Of a stretch of 33,143 bases of DNA, positions 1-10,119 are shown piece after piece (positions within the stretch are counted from its first letter, which is position 1; the number at the start of each line of letters is the position of its first letter). The position numbers were made by a program, and so were the translations under genes. Origin of the DNA: Azoarcus sp. (GTDB taxonomy: Bacteria; Pseudomonadota; Gammaproteobacteria; Burkholderiales; Rhodocyclaceae); NCBI GenBank assembly GCA_031268195.1, contig JAIRXQ010000068.1:1-33143 (forward strand), written 5' to 3'. The notes below the pieces were generated by a model. It ran no database searches, was not told the origin of the DNA, and saw only the letters and a list, made by a program, of their open reading frames with translations.

Positions 1-351
1 GGTGTCATCGGCGAAACCCTTGCCGTAGTCGTGCGCAGTGGTGTTGCGGTTGGCGCGGTAGGACAGCCAGCGTTCCACGCCCGCGATGTCCAGCAGGCCA
101 TGCTTGCCCGCGTGACGCAACACATCGTTGAATACCAGTTTGTCCACCTCGCGCGGGCTGCCGCCGTAGAGCTTGAGCGCCTTGCGTAATAGTTTTCCGC
201 TAGTTTCCAGCGACAGCTCAAAGCTTTTGATGGCGGCGTTTCGGTACAGGTCGTACAGCACTTCCCGTTCGTCAGGCACCGCCCGCACGTGCGTGACGGC
301 CTGTTCCAGCGTATCGGCAGTGCGTAGCAGGTGTTCGACGTTCAGCGACAT
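1..351 (-). CDS. HEPN-domain protein, HI0074/HepT-like (partial, C-terminus off the left edge)
   Basis: The gene starts with ATG at 351 and stays open for 117 codons to the window edge, so only the C-terminus is missing. The product begins MSLNVEHLLRTADTLEQ, is helical in character, and carries the HEPN signature R-x4-H as RNTTAHDYG (R102 to H107). This matches the family called nucleotidyltransferase substrate-binding protein, HI0074 type. Known members are the RNase-like toxin half of HEPN-MNT pairs, whose partner is a small nucleotidyltransferase that neutralises the toxin. That partner would be expected just left of position 1 and cannot be seen. The gene starts 12 bp after the stop of the DUF1016 nuclease gene and is in line with hsdM, so it is probably part of the same operon. 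Family assignment is from the motif and general sequence; the toxin role is inferred. Confidence 0.8.
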   Translation of the reverse strand, partial: MSLNVEHLLRTADTLEQAVTHVRAVPDEREVLYDLYRNAAIKSFELSLETSGKLLRKALKLYGGSPREVDKLVFNDVLRHAGKHGLLDIAGVERWLSYRANRNTTAHDYGKGFADDT

Positions 352-363
352 GGCATTCCCCCC

Positions 364-1507
364 TTATTCTGCGAAACCTAATGATGCCAAATTGGCCTTG
401 ATCCGAGCTTCCAACTCCGCGCCTTCGGCGAACTGCGCTTCAAGTTGCGTGTCGAGCGAAATTTCTTTGCCCGATGTAGATTCGCGCCACTCACCCGACA
501 TGCCCCGCCCCGCCAGATTCTCCCGCTCCAGCATTGCCGCCAGTTCCTCCTCGGTTGGCAGCACGGTCTGGTATTTGGACGCGAACAACTGCTGGCTTTC
601 GCGCAACACCGAATATTTGACGACCGTCTCGTCTTTGTCCGCGCACAGCAAAATCCCCAAGGTGGGGTTGTCGTCCGGGCCGCGTTTCAACTCATCGAAC
701 ATGCGCACGTACATATCCATCTGCCCGATGTCCTGGTGTGTCAGCTTGGCCGTTTTCAGGTCGATGACCACAAAGCACTTCAGCAAGTAGTTATAGAACA
801 CCAGATCGACATAGAAATGCGAAGTCTCCGTGCTGATGCGCATCTGCCGCGCCACAAAGGAAAAACCCTTGCCCAGTTCCAGCAGGAATTTTTGCAGATC
901 GTTTATCAGCGCCTGTTCCAACACCGTTTCCTTGCCGGTCAAATCCTCCGGCACACCAAGAAATTCCAGCACATAAGGGTCTTTGATGAACCCGGACGAA
1001 TCGGGCGTGATCGGGGCCACTGAAAGCGCGTTCGACCGCCCGGATTGCGACGAAAGCAGACGGCGGTAATAGCCGCTCTGGATGTTGCGTTCCAAGAGGC
1101 GCACGCTCCAGTTCTGGGCGCTGGCTTCTTCGAGGTAGTAGCGCCGCTCTGGCTCACTATCCAACCGCATGATGAGGCGGATGTGTGACCAGGCCAGATT
1201 CCCTACACGATGTGTAGAGAATTGCCCGAAGGCCGGGAAGGTCAAGTAAAACTGCCGGAAATTCCAGAGGTTGGCGATCGAAAATCCTTTGCCGAAAGTC
1301 TCGCTCAAATAGCGGGACAGATTGACGATGAGCGCCTCGCCATAGCCCGCCCGCTCCTTGCCTCGTTGCTCCTCCTCGACGATGCGCCGCCCCATTTGCC
1401 AATAGGTTTCGACCATGACCGTGTTGACCGCCCGGTAAGCCTTGGCGCGGGCGGACTGGAGGATTTCCGTAATGTCAGCGAATAGCCGTTGCTCGCGGCG
1501 GGAAAGG

Positions 1508-1518
<11 letters not shown>
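364..1518 (-). CDS. DUF1016/YhcG-family PD-(D/E)XK nuclease with an HsdM-like C-terminal tail
   Basis: A 384-residue protein starting [10 protein letters not shown] at 1518; the open frame extends upstream, but that part lies over hsdM and is low-complexity Arg/Ser. The N-terminal domain (about 5-160) has the DUF1016_N look, with [12 protein letters not shown] and [13 protein letters not shown]. The C-terminal domain (about 175-320) is a PD-(D/E)XK fold with D238 in [10 protein letters not shown] and D253-x-K255 in [10 protein letters not shown], followed by [13 protein letters not shown]. Family members are common in defence islands and beside type I restriction genes; their exact role is not well settled. 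Residues 357-384 ([20 protein letters not shown] and 8 more) are nearly the same as the last 28 residues of HsdM next door, and the DNA is identical over 58 bp. The start overlaps the hsdM stop by 11 bp, suggesting translational coupling. Confidence 0.9.
387..444. repeat. 58-bp direct repeat, copy 1 (3' end of the DUF1016 gene)
   Basis: Identical over 58 bp to 1531-1588, offset 1144 bp. Both copies are read in the same frame and at the same distance (23 bp) from their gene's stop codon. The first bases past the repeat (445 versus 1589) differ, with a few more matches beyond. Confidence 0.97.
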
Positions 1519-3064
<1,546 letters not shown>

Positions 3065-3075
3065 TGCATGTTGTC

Positions 3076-3416
3076 CTATGCGTGCGCCGGATCGTCCAGC
3101 ATGCCCAGAAATTCCGTCGCCACCGACCCCACGCCGTGCCCCGTGCGCCCCTCGCGCTTGAACTTGACTAAGCCGTAGCCTGCCATCATCCGCAGCGAGC
3201 GCGGCAGGTTGGATATGCGCCACCCGGTGAGCGCCACCGCGCCGTCAGTGACTCGGGCCGTTGGTCGCAAATCAACCGCAGCAAGGCCCGGTTGTCCTCG
3301 GAAAGCACTGTCGCCAGCGTGGCCATCGACGGGAACCAGACCGAAGACTGACCTCGACCAGTGGCCGGATGGCCCCGATCTTCGGGACGGCGGGTACCAA
3401 CGATGCAGCGTCTCAT
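3076..3416 (-). pseudogene. Frameshifted small HTH regulator (HVO_A0114 / MarR-like antitoxin type)
   Basis: Two overlapping frames together make one small winged-helix protein. The first gives VWFPSMATLATVLSEDNRAL, then [13 protein letters not shown] (3341 down to 3243). The second continues [20 protein letters not shown], then [12 protein letters not shown], ending at 3076. Joined, they match the layout of small HTH proteins with a LSEENRALLRLI / ESLTELAELTGR.SNLSRTL pattern, usually antitoxins or autorepressors. The break is at about 3240-3243 and is explained by one missing base after the ACG codon for Thr in ESLT. The stop is 11 bp before the hsdM start, so this was probably the first gene of the operon. 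The conserved part begins near 3341; the N-terminus beyond that (to the ATG at 3416) is uncertain. A sequencing error cannot be excluded. Family is from pattern recall, not a search. Confidence 0.65.
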
Positions 3417-3631
3417 CGTAGGTGCGCGGACGGGCGAAAGATGTTCAGCAGTTTATCAGGCTGCCTACAGGAAGGAGGAGATTCCCCGATTGAGTTTCGC
3501 TTGGCTTCCGGGGCCAAAAGCATGCTCATCGTGCTTCCCAATCACCATCCTTGAAGGAGCACACTCTGGGCAGCGTCCCTGACCCCGACGCAGCACACCA
3601 TCCTCGCCCATGCCCGCCTGATCTGCCCATT
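3417..3631. other. Non-coding stretch with no recognised gene
   Basis: Several short open frames cross this stretch on both strands, including a 65-codon minus frame rich in Gly, Arg and Cys, but none has a convincing start, ribosome-binding site or family pattern. It separates the minus-strand restriction operon from the plus-strand genes. It could hold the decayed remains of a partner gene of the HTH regulator; I see no direct evidence for that. Confidence 0.4.
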
Positions 3632-3658
3632 TTGGAGAAGTTAGCGTATGTCTACAAT
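3632..3658 (+). promoter_or_regulatory. Candidate sigma-70-type promoter
   Basis: The -10 box TACAAT (3653-3658) matches TATAAT at five of six positions. The -35 is weak: TTGGAG at 3632-3637 with a 15-bp gap. Transcription would start near 3665. Alternatively, GGAGAAG at 3634-3640 is a good ribosome-binding site seven bases before an ATG at 3648 that opens an eight-codon frame (MSTIQMKL, stop at 3672-3674). The two readings exclude each other at this spot. Confidence 0.3.
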
Positions 3659-3664
3659 TCAAAT

Positions 3665-3778
3665 GAAACTGTAAAAAACCCTACAGGCGTCATCGTTGAC
3701 GCTGTACTGCCGAACTCCCTAGACTTCAATCGTCTTACATGACGCGCGCCATCGACCGTTTGCGGTGGCGCGTTTTTT
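3665..3778 (+). ncRNA. Candidate small RNA or attenuating leader
   Basis: About 114 nt lie between the predicted start and the end of an intrinsic terminator. Inside is a hairpin at 3682-3706: TACAG and CGTCA pair with TGACG and CTGTA around a TCGT loop, with one bulged G. Such a layout (promoter-like -10, internal hairpin, terminator) is typical of a trans-acting small RNA. It could equally be a 5' leader that controls read-through into the CoA-transferase gene starting at 3804. No known RNA family was recognised. Confidence 0.35.
3745..3778 (+). terminator. Rho-independent terminator
   Basis: CGCGCCA (3745-3751) pairs with TGGCGCG (3766-3772), followed directly by six T (3773-3778). It points along the plus strand and ends 25 bp before the CoA-transferase ATG, yet no plus-strand protein gene ends upstream of it. 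Confidence 0.8.
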
Positions 3779-3803
3779 CGACCCCCTGCGACGAGAGAAG
3801 CCC

Positions 3804-5309
3804 ATGAGCGAATCCCGTATTCACAACGCCGCCTTGCGCGGCAAGATCATGTCGGCGGGCGAAGCCGCCGCGCTAGTCCGGCCCGGCGACAACATCGGTG
3901 TGAGCGGCTTCACCGGCTCCGGCCATCCCAAGGAAGTGCCGCAGGCATTGGCGCGGCGCATCGAGGCGGCGCACGAGCGCGGCGAGGATTTCCGCGTCGG
4001 CATCTGGACGGGCGCATCCACCGCGCCGGAAATGGATGGTGTGCTGTTCAAGGTAGATGGTGTCTCCTTTCGCACGCCTTATCAGTCCGACCCGAACTGT
4101 CGCAACCGTATCAACGGCGGCGATGCCTTCTATGTCGACGAGCATTTGTCGGAGGTGGCGCAGAACGCGGCGTGGGGGCACTACGGCAAGCTCGATGTGG
4201 CCCTGATCGAGATCGTCGCCATTCTGGAAGACGGAAGGTTGGTGCCTTCGACCTCGGTGGGCAACAACCCCATGTGGCTGGATCTGGCCGAGCGTGTGAT
4301 CCTCGAAGTCAACACCGGGCTGAACGCCCAGCTCGAAGGGATGCACGACATCTACAGTACCGGGTTGCCGCCGCATCGCCGGCCGATTCCCATCGTCAAG
4401 GTCGACGACCGCATCGGCGAACCGTATCTGCGTGTCGATCCGCGCAAGGTGGTCGCGGTGGTCGAAACCGACCGTCCTGACCGCGACACCCAGTTCTCCG
4501 CGCCGGACGAGAAGTCGCGCCTGATCGCCGGGCATATCCTCGATTTTCTGCAATACGAGGTGAAAAAAGGCCGTATTCCCGCGAACCTGCTGCCGCTGCA
4601 ATCGGGCGTCGGCAACGTTGCCAACGCGGTGATGGCGGGCCTGAACGAAGGCCCCTACGAGAACCTTTCCGCTTACACCGAGGTGTTGCAGGACGGCATG
4701 CTGGACATGATCCGCTCCGGCAAGCTGGCGATGGCTTCGGCGACGGCGGTGTCGCTTTCGAAGACGGCGCTCGTCGATTTCAACGTCAATATCAGCGAAT
4801 ATCGCAAACGCATCATCCTGCGCCCGCAGGAAGTGAGCAATCACCCCGAAATCGTGCGGCGCCTGGGCATTATCTCGATGAACGGCATGCTGGAGGCGGA
4901 CATCTACGGCAATGTCAATTCCACCCATGTGCTCGGCTCGAAGATGATGAACGGCCTGGGCGGTTCGGGCGATTTCGCGCGCAACGCCTACCTGTCGATC
5001 TTCATGACCCCGTCGCTGGCGAAGAACGGCGCGCTGTCGTGCATTGTGCCGATGGTTTCCCACGTCGATCACACCGAGCACGATGTGCAAGTGCTCGTCA
5101 CCGAACACGGCCTTGCCGACTTGCGTGGCCTTGCGCCGCGCCAGCGCGCGAAGCGGGTCATCGAAAAATGCGCCGACCCGCGCCTGCGCCCCGCTTTGTC
5201 CGACTATCTGGCCAGAGCGGAAAAGACCGCCAATGGCCAGCAAACCCCGCACCTGCTGGGCGAGGCGTTCGACTGGCATCTGCGCGCGTTGCGCGGGGAG
5301 CCGATGTAA
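3804..5309 (+). CDS. scpC: Acetyl-CoA hydrolase/transferase family, succinyl-CoA:acetate CoA-transferase type
   Basis: A 501-residue class I CoA-transferase; enzymes of this subgroup move CoA between succinyl-CoA and acetate or similar acids in the cytoplasm. The start is ATG 3804 ([20 protein letters not shown]), after a GAGAGAAG ribosome-binding site; the frame is open a little further upstream but runs into the terminator. Visible family hallmarks are [14 protein letters not shown] near residue 35, [17 protein letters not shown] in the middle followed by YTEVLQDG with the expected catalytic Glu, [17 protein letters not shown] and [19 protein letters not shown] near the end. Length is normal for the subgroup (about 500). 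The exact substrate pair, acetate, propionate or other, cannot be read from the sequence. It stands as the first plus-strand gene after a terminator, so control by read-through is possible. Confidence 0.9.
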   Translation: MSESRIHNAALRGKIMSAGEAAALVRPGDNIGVSGFTGSGHPKEVPQALARRIEAAHERGEDFRVGIWTGASTAPEMDGVLFKVDGVSFRTPYQSDPNCRNRINGGDAFYVDEHLSEVAQNAAWGHYGKLDVALIEIVAILEDGRLVPSTSVGNNPMWLDLAERVILEVNTGLNAQLEGMHDIYSTGLPPHRRPIPIVKVDDRIGEPYLRVDPRKVVAVVETDRPDRDTQFSAPDEKSRLIAGHILDFLQYEVKKGRIPANLLPLQSGVGNVANAVMAGLNEGPYENLSAYTEVLQDGMLDMIRSGKLAMASATAVSLSKTALVDFNVNISEYRKRIILRPQEVSNHPEIVRRLGIISMNGMLEADIYGNVNSTHVLGSKMMNGLGGSGDFARNAYLSIFMTPSLAKNGALSCIVPMVSHVDHTEHDVQVLVTEHGLADLRGLAPRQRAKRVIEKCADPRLRPALSDYLARAEKTANGQQTPHLLGEAFDWHLRALRGEPM

Positions 5310-5431
5310 CGGTGCTCCTGCCCCCCAGTAGCCCATTTCCAATGTCGCGGGACGGCGCCGCGTTCGAGTTGCGGCAGCGTGCCGCTCCGGGGGAAAATCC
5401 CGCTTCTTTCTTCCCCAATCGGACGCCCGCC

Positions 5432-6712
5432 ATGACCTGTCGTAACGAGGTTCTTTTCAGTCAGGCCCAACGCCACATTCCCGGTGGCGTCAACTCGCCC
5501 GTGCGTGCTTTCCGTTCGGTGGGCGGCACGCCGCGCTTCATCGAACGCGCCGAGGGCGCGCGGGTGTGGGACGCTGAGGGGCACGCCTATATCGACTACG
5601 TTGGTTCATGGGGGCCGGCGATCGCCGGGCACGCGCATCCGGACATCGTCGAGGCGGTGCGCGCCGCGGCCTTGAAAGGGCTCTCCTTCGGCGCGCCGAC
5701 GGCTGCCGAAGGAGAGATGGCCGACCTGCTTTGCGATTTGTTGCCTGCGCTGGAGATGGTGCGCCTGGTCAGTTCCGGCACCGAGGCGACGATGAGCGCG
5801 ATTCGTCTCGCGCGCGGCTTTACCAGGCGCGATGCCATCGTGAAATTCGAGGGCTGCTATCACGGCCACGCCGACAGCCTGCTGGTGAAGGCGGGTTCGG
5901 GGATGCTCACTTTCGGCAATCCTTCCTCGGCGGGGGTGCCGGAGGATTTCGCCCGCCACACCATCGTGCTCGGCTACAACGATCTCGATCAGGTGGAAGC
6001 CGCTTTCAAGGCGAACGGCGAGCGTATCGCCGCCTGCATCGTGGAGCCGGTGGCAGGCAACATGAACATGGTGCGGCCGTTACCCGGTTTCCTCGCAGGG
6101 TTGCGGCGGTTATGTACGCAATACGGTGCGCTGCTGATTTTCGATGAAGTGATGACCGGCTTTCGTGTCGGGCCGCAGGGGGCGCAAGGGCTGTTCGGCA
6201 TCACGCCCGATCTGGTCACGCTCGGCAAGGTCATCGGCGGCGGCATGCCGGTGGGGGCGTTTGGCGGGCGGCGCGATGTGATGGAGAAAATCGCCCCGCT
6301 TGGGCCGGTGTATCAGGCGGGCACGCTCTCCGGCTGCCCGGTGGCGGTGGCTGCGGGGCTGGCGTCCTTGAAGCTCACGCGCGCGCCGGGTTTCTACGAC
6401 ACGCTCGCCGCGCGCGCGAAGCGGCTCATCGAAGGCTTGAGCGCTGCCGCCCGCGCCGCAGGGGCCGTGTTTTCAGCCGACGCGGTGGGCGGCATGTTCG
6501 GGTTGTATTTTCGCGCCGAACCACCGCGTTCGTTCGCGGAAGTGATGACGATGGATCAGCCGCGCTTCAACCGCTTTTTCCACGCCATGCTGGCGAAGGG
6601 ACACGCCTTTGCGCCTTCGGCGTTCGAGGCGGGATTTGTGTCCTCGGCGCACGGTGAGGCGGAAATCGACGCCACGATCGCGGCGGCGCGGGAAGCGTTC
6701 GCGGCGTTGTGA
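5432..6712 (+). CDS. hemL: Glutamate-1-semialdehyde 2,1-aminomutase
   Basis: A 426-residue PLP enzyme that turns glutamate-1-semialdehyde into 5-aminolevulinate, the last step of the C5 route into haem. The start is ATG 5432 ([20 protein letters not shown]); longer in-frame options upstream overlap the CoA-transferase gene and are not HemL-like. Clear family segments are [10 protein letters not shown] (18-27), [16 protein letters not shown] (114-129), [19 protein letters not shown] (139-157), [10 protein letters not shown] (236-245, with the PLP-contacting D238) and [17 protein letters not shown] with the PLP-binding lysine K266. Length matches the family. It lies 122 bp behind the CoA-transferase gene on the same strand and ends next to a minus-strand terminator hairpin that may also act on its transcript. 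Confidence 0.97.
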   Translation: MTCRNEVLFSQAQRHIPGGVNSPVRAFRSVGGTPRFIERAEGARVWDAEGHAYIDYVGSWGPAIAGHAHPDIVEAVRAAALKGLSFGAPTAAEGEMADLLCDLLPALEMVRLVSSGTEATMSAIRLARGFTRRDAIVKFEGCYHGHADSLLVKAGSGMLTFGNPSSAGVPEDFARHTIVLGYNDLDQVEAAFKANGERIAACIVEPVAGNMNMVRPLPGFLAGLRRLCTQYGALLIFDEVMTGFRVGPQGAQGLFGITPDLVTLGKVIGGGMPVGAFGGRRDVMEKIAPLGPVYQAGTLSGCPVAVAAGLASLKLTRAPGFYDTLAARAKRLIEGLSAAARAAGAVFSADAVGGMFGLYFRAEPPRSFAEVMTMDQPRFNRFFHAMLAKGHAFAPSAFEAGFVSSAHGEAEIDATIAAAREAFAAL

Positions 6713-6727
6713 ATTTGATGCGGACAT

Positions 6728-6759
6728 AAAAAATCCCGCCCCTGCGAACAGGGGCGGGA
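6728..6759 (-). terminator. Rho-independent terminator of the RTX gene
   Basis: A perfect 11-bp stem (6734-6744 with 6749-6759, TCCCGCCCCTG / CAGGGGCGGGA) around a CGAA loop. On the minus strand it is followed by six T (6728-6733), so it ends the RTX transcript. Without a T-run on the other side it may only weakly stop hemL transcription. Confidence 0.9.
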
Positions 6760-6788
6760 CTCAGGGTATTCCTGAATACGGAATCTAC

Positions 6789-7859
6789 CTAGATGAGGCT
6801 CGAGATGGGGATGCCAACGATTTCTTCGCCGTCATTCGAGACCGAAAAAGTCTCAACCTGGAACGATGCATTGACGAAGTAGTTGTCGATCACAACGCTG
6901 TCGCCCAAGCCGTAGGTCAGGGTGAGGTCGTTGCCGGTCTGGGAAGCGGTGATGTTCTCCAGCGCCACATTGATGAACAGGAGGGTGTCGTTGCCACCCG
7001 TTTCATAGATGGTGTCCTGACCGGAACCGGTATAAAACCCATAAACGTCGTCGCCCGCGCCACCGTTGAGGTAGTCGTTGCCCGCGCCGCCAATCAGGAT
7101 GTCGTTGCCGTCGCCGCCATAGAGCTTGTCGGCGCCGGCGCCGCCGTCGAGCGTGTCGTTGCCCGCGCCGCCTTCGAGACGGTCGTTTCCTGCGCCGCCG
7201 TCGAGCGTGTCGTTGCCGATGCCGCCGTAGAGCGTGTCGTTGCCGTCACCGCCGAACAGTAAATCGTCGCCGCCTTGCCCGAACAGGATGTCGTTGCCCG
7301 CGCCGCCGTCGATCTGATCGCTGCCGCCTTGTCCGATGAGGACGTTGGCGCCCGCGGTGCCGGTTTTGACGATGGGGTTGCTGCCAACGATCGAGCCGAC
7401 GAGGTTGGAGATCGTGCTGATGCCGCCGCCGACAATGCTGGAAACCAGGGCAATGGTATCGCCGGTGGGGCCAGGGGCCGCCGCCTGGGCGACTTGGCCG
7501 ACACCGCTGGTGATGACCGTGCCCGCGTTGCTGACCGCGTTGGCGCTGTCCGTGGCGTTGGCGATGACATCGGCGGTTTTGGTGATGGTGTTGCCGATGA
7601 TGCTGGCCGCGCCCGCGATGAGATTACCGATGGGCGCAAAAATGCCAGGCGTGGCGGCTTGGGCGATGCCGCCGATGGTGTCGGTGACGGTATCCGTTAC
7701 GGCATGGATGCCACCGAGGGTATCCGAGTTTTTGACGGTGTCGACCGTCGTGGTGATCCGGTCGATCGTGCCCAGGACGAGCGACGGGATGCCGATGAGC
7801 GTGTTGATGTAGGTGAAGGGATTCAGTGCTGAAAGCAGCGAAGTCACAAGCGTTGACAT
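6789..7859 (-). CDS. RTX calcium-binding protein, probable type I secretion substrate
   Basis: A 356-residue protein with no N-terminal signal peptide. Residues 1-165 are rich in Thr, Ala, Gly, Ile and Val and resemble no domain I know. Residues about 175-273 hold eleven nonapeptides of the GGxGxDxL type (for example [27 protein letters not shown]), which bind Ca2+ and fold into a beta-roll once outside the cell. The last 80 residues contain NDTLLF and [10 protein letters not shown], as in the haemolysin-type calcium-binding related domain, and would carry the C-terminal secretion signal. No type I transporter genes are nearby, so export must use one encoded elsewhere. It is a single-gene unit with its own promoter and terminator. 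Function is unknown: no protease, lipase or adhesin domain is visible. Confidence 0.88.
   Translation of the reverse strand: MSTLVTSLLSALNPFTYINTLIGIPSLVLGTIDRITTTVDTVKNSDTLGGIHAVTDTVTDTIGGIAQAATPGIFAPIGNLIAGAASIIGNTITKTADVIANATDSANAVSNAGTVITSGVGQVAQAAAPGPTGDTIALVSSIVGGGISTISNLVGSIVGSNPIVKTGTAGANVLIGQGGSDQIDGGAGNDILFGQGGDDLLFGGDGNDTLYGGIGNDTLDGGAGNDRLEGGAGNDTLDGGAGADKLYGGDGNDILIGGAGNDYLNGGAGDDVYGFYTGSGQDTIYETGGNDTLLFINVALENITASQTGNDLTLTYGLGDSVVIDNYFVNASFQVETFSVSNDGEEIVGIPISSLI
7041..7337 (-). repeat. Array of eleven RTX nonapeptide-coding repeats
   Basis: 27-bp degenerate coding repeats for GGxGxDxx(L/I) units inside the RTX gene. The DNA-level similarity makes copy-number change by slippage or recombination possible. 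Confidence 0.9.
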
Positions 7860-7933
7860 AATCTATGTCCTCTAGATAGGGATCCGGAAAGCGAGGACCG
7901 CTGACGATCTGACGATGGTCGAGCGGCGAGTCC

Positions 7934-7962
7934 ATTATGTAGCAGTGAAAAAAGTTCGTAAA
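7934..7962 (-). promoter_or_regulatory. Candidate promoter of the RTX gene
   Basis: On the minus strand: TTTACG (7957-7962), a 17-bp spacer, then CATAAT (7934-7939). These match the sigma-70 boxes at four and five of six positions. It would give a leader of about 70 nt before the ATG at 7859. Confidence 0.5.
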
Positions 7963-7983
7963 GACAAAAACGAGCCGGCCGGG

Positions 7984-8541
7984 TCAGGCGCATGGATCTT
8001 CCGCGCCGTCACCTTCTTTTGTGTGGGTAAATGTCCACGTTCGCGTAATGTCGAGCGCATCGGTGTCGCCGCGAATCTCAGGCGGGAAGGGATCGTAGGG
8101 GGCGGCGAGGCGTGCGATGTCGATCGCGCCCTTGTCGAGTGCCCTGGAGCCGGAGCTGCGGTCGACTGTTGCTTTTTCGAACGAACCGTCCGCGAGGATG
8201 GAGACGGTGACGATCATGTCGCCGTAGATTTTGCCACGCGCGGCGGCGGGGTAATGCAGCGAAGAGCTGCACGCGATCTTGCGCCGGAAAGAGGTGAGGT
8301 ATTGTTCGAAACGCTTTTCACCGACTTCGCCGCCGATGCGCTGGCGGCGCAGGGTGTGCGTTTTTTCATAGGCTTGCCTGCGTTGGGCGATTTCGGCTTC
8401 GAGTTCGCGGATCCGGGTGGCAGTGTCGTCGGCGGCTTTCGTCGCCGGTTTGGGTTTTGGCCTGGCGGCATCGACGGTGGCGGGCAACGCCGGGAGCAGG
8501 GCGGTGCAGATGAGCAGCGCTTTGGCGAGAAAGAATTTCAC
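7984..8541 (-). CDS. TonB C-terminal-domain-like periplasmic protein
   Basis: About 185 residues from a GTG start at 8541, 10 bp after the mgtE stop; an ATG at 8580 would overlap mgtE by 29 bp and add a Cys-rich stretch, so I prefer the GTG. The N-terminus KFFLAKALLICTALLPALP is a signal peptide or membrane anchor, with a likely cut near TVDAA. A Pro/Lys stretch and a short coiled coil (IRELEAEIAQRRQAYEK) follow. The C-terminal part (FEQYLTSFRRKIACSSSLHY onward, with GDMIVTVSILADGSFEKATV) is a TonB_C-like fold and clearly resembles the end of the TonB protein encoded at 11731-12639. TonB normally couples inner-membrane energy to outer-membrane receptors; without the usual anchor and long linker this one may serve another role. 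Probably co-transcribed with mgtE. Confidence 0.75.
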   Translation of the reverse strand: MKFFLAKALLICTALLPALPATVDAARPKPKPATKAADDTATRIRELEAEIAQRRQAYEKTHTLRRQRIGGEVGEKRFEQYLTSFRRKIACSSSLHYPAAARGKIYGDMIVTVSILADGSFEKATVDRSSGSRALDKGAIDIARLAAPYDPFPPEIRGDTDALDITRTWTFTHTKEGDGAEDPCA

Positions 8542-8551
8542 CGCGCATCGC

Positions 8552-10033
8552 TCACAGCAGGAACAGGGTTGCCAGCCCAAGGAAGATGAAAAAGCCGCCC
8601 GAATCGGTGAGCGCGGTAATCATCACCGAGCCGCCCACGGCGGGATCGGCGCCAAGCTTTTGGCGCAGCATCGGGATCACCACCCCGGCGCAGGCGGCAA
8701 GCAGCAGGTTCAGCGTCATGGCTGCGGTCATCACCACGCCGAGCGAGGCGCTTTTGTAGAGCCACCACGCCAGCACGCCGAGCAGCCCGCCCCAGACGAG
8801 TCCATTGACCAGCGCGACGCCGAGCTCTTTTTTCAACAAGCGTTTGAGCGCGCTTTCCTCGACCTGGCCGATGGCGATGGCGCGCACGATCATGGTAATG
8901 GTCTGGTTGCCGGAGTTGCCGCCGATGCCCGCGACGATGGGCATCAGCGCGGCGAGCGCCACGAGTTTTTCGATGGAGCCCTCGAACGCGCCGATGACGC
9001 GCGAGGCGATGAAGGCGGTGACGAGGTTGACCGCCAGCCACGCCCAGCGGTTTTTCACCGAATCCCACACCGAGGCGAAAACGTCTTCTTCTTCGCGCAG
9101 ACCGGCGTGGGAAAGGATCTCGGCTTCCGACTCCTCGCGGATGAAGTCGACCACATCGCCCACGGTGAGCCGCCCGATCAGTTTGCCGTTGCGATCCACG
9201 ACCGGCGCGGAGACGAGATCGTAGCGGTCGAACGCCTGCGCCGCATCACCCGCATCGTCGGCGGGCGCGAAGCTGATTTTCGGCTCGCTGCGCATCGCGT
9301 CGGACACCAGTGTTTCCGGGTCGCCGATGAGTAGCGCCTCCAGCGTGAGGACGCCGACGAGATGTTCCTCGCGGTCGATCACGAAGAGTTTGTCGGTGTG
9401 ATCCGGCAATTCCTCGAAGCGGCGCAGGTAGCGCAGCACCACTTCGAGGGTGACGTCCTCGCGCACGGTCACGAGGTCGAAATCCATCAGCGCGCCGACG
9501 GAATCTTCCGGGTAGGACATCGCCGCGCGCAGCTGCTCGCGCTCGTCGCTGGACAGCGACTTGAACACGTCCTGAATGATTTCCGGCGGCAGATCAGGCG
9601 CGAGGTCGGCCAGCTCGTCGGCGTCCAGCGTTTCGGCGGCCGCTTTCAACTCGTGCGGCGCCATCGCCTCGATCAGGGTTTCGCGAACGGCGTCCGAGAC
9701 TTCGAGCAGGATTTCGCCGTCGCGCCCGGCTTTGACCAGATCCCACACATAGCGCCGCTCTTCCAGCGGCAGGGCTTCGAGGATGTAGGCGATGTCCGCC
9801 GAGTGCAGCGCATCGAGCTGCATCCGCAAGGCCCCGGCGTGTTCGGGCGAGGGCAGGACGAGGGCGGGGATCTCTTCGTGTTCGCCCTCGGCGGCATCTT
9901 CGGCCGCCACGCGCGACTGCGCCAGCAACTCCTGCACTTCGCGTAGATGTTGCTGGAGTTCATCGGGGTGCATGCCCGCGCTCTCGGTGGCTTGGGGCTG
10001 CTCTCCGGCGTGCGTGTCCTCGTCGAGAATCAT
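8552..10033 (-). CDS. mgtE: Magnesium transporter MgtE
   Basis: A 493-residue inner-membrane Mg2+ channel/transporter. The start is ATG 10033 (MILDEDTHAGEQPQATESAG); the open frame continues upstream through non-coding DNA and mtgA and is not real there. Order of parts: an acidic N-terminal tail, the MgtE N domain (HSADIAYILEALPLEERRY, ALPLEERRYVWDLV), a CBS pair with FDLVTVREDVTLEVVLRYL and VDRNGKLIGRLTVGDVVDF, then five membrane helices beginning near WAWLAVNLVTAFIASRVIGA and including GGNSGNQTITMIVRAIAIGQ. The N and CBS parts sense cytoplasmic Mg2+ and close the pore. The length is slightly longer than the usual 450-480, due to the N-terminal tail. No Mg2+ riboswitch was seen in the 86 bp ahead of it. 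Confidence 0.95.
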   Translation of the reverse strand: MILDEDTHAGEQPQATESAGMHPDELQQHLREVQELLAQSRVAAEDAAEGEHEEIPALVLPSPEHAGALRMQLDALHSADIAYILEALPLEERRYVWDLVKAGRDGEILLEVSDAVRETLIEAMAPHELKAAAETLDADELADLAPDLPPEIIQDVFKSLSSDEREQLRAAMSYPEDSVGALMDFDLVTVREDVTLEVVLRYLRRFEELPDHTDKLFVIDREEHLVGVLTLEALLIGDPETLVSDAMRSEPKISFAPADDAGDAAQAFDRYDLVSAPVVDRNGKLIGRLTVGDVVDFIREESEAEILSHAGLREEEDVFASVWDSVKNRWAWLAVNLVTAFIASRVIGAFEGSIEKLVALAALMPIVAGIGGNSGNQTITMIVRAIAIGQVEESALKRLLKKELGVALVNGLVWGGLLGVLAWWLYKSASLGVVMTAAMTLNLLLAACAGVVIPMLRQKLGADPAVGGSVMITALTDSGGFFIFLGLATLFLL

Positions 10034-10119
10034 CGTGCGCGGCGCTTGATGGGTAAACGGGGCGAATTTTACCCTTGGCCGGGAAGGGATGCACTCAAAG
10101 AAAGCGAAACGGCGCGGTT

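Noticed and set aside
3465-3662. Minus-strand 65-codon frame that could have been a toxin partner of the HTH gene
   Set aside because: No match to any toxin family I know and no ribosome-binding site; left as non-coding.
3873-5342. Open frame of 489 codons opposite the CoA-transferase gene
   Set aside because: Arg/His/Val-rich antisense shadow; the plus-strand gene has full family motifs.
7041-7337. Regular short repeats that might suggest a CRISPR array
   Set aside because: They are in-frame 27-bp coding repeats for RTX nonapeptides without spacers.
10034-10119. Possible Mg2+ riboswitch ahead of mgtE
   Set aside because: The 86-bp gap is too short for the known Mg2+-sensing leaders and shows no strong paired arms.
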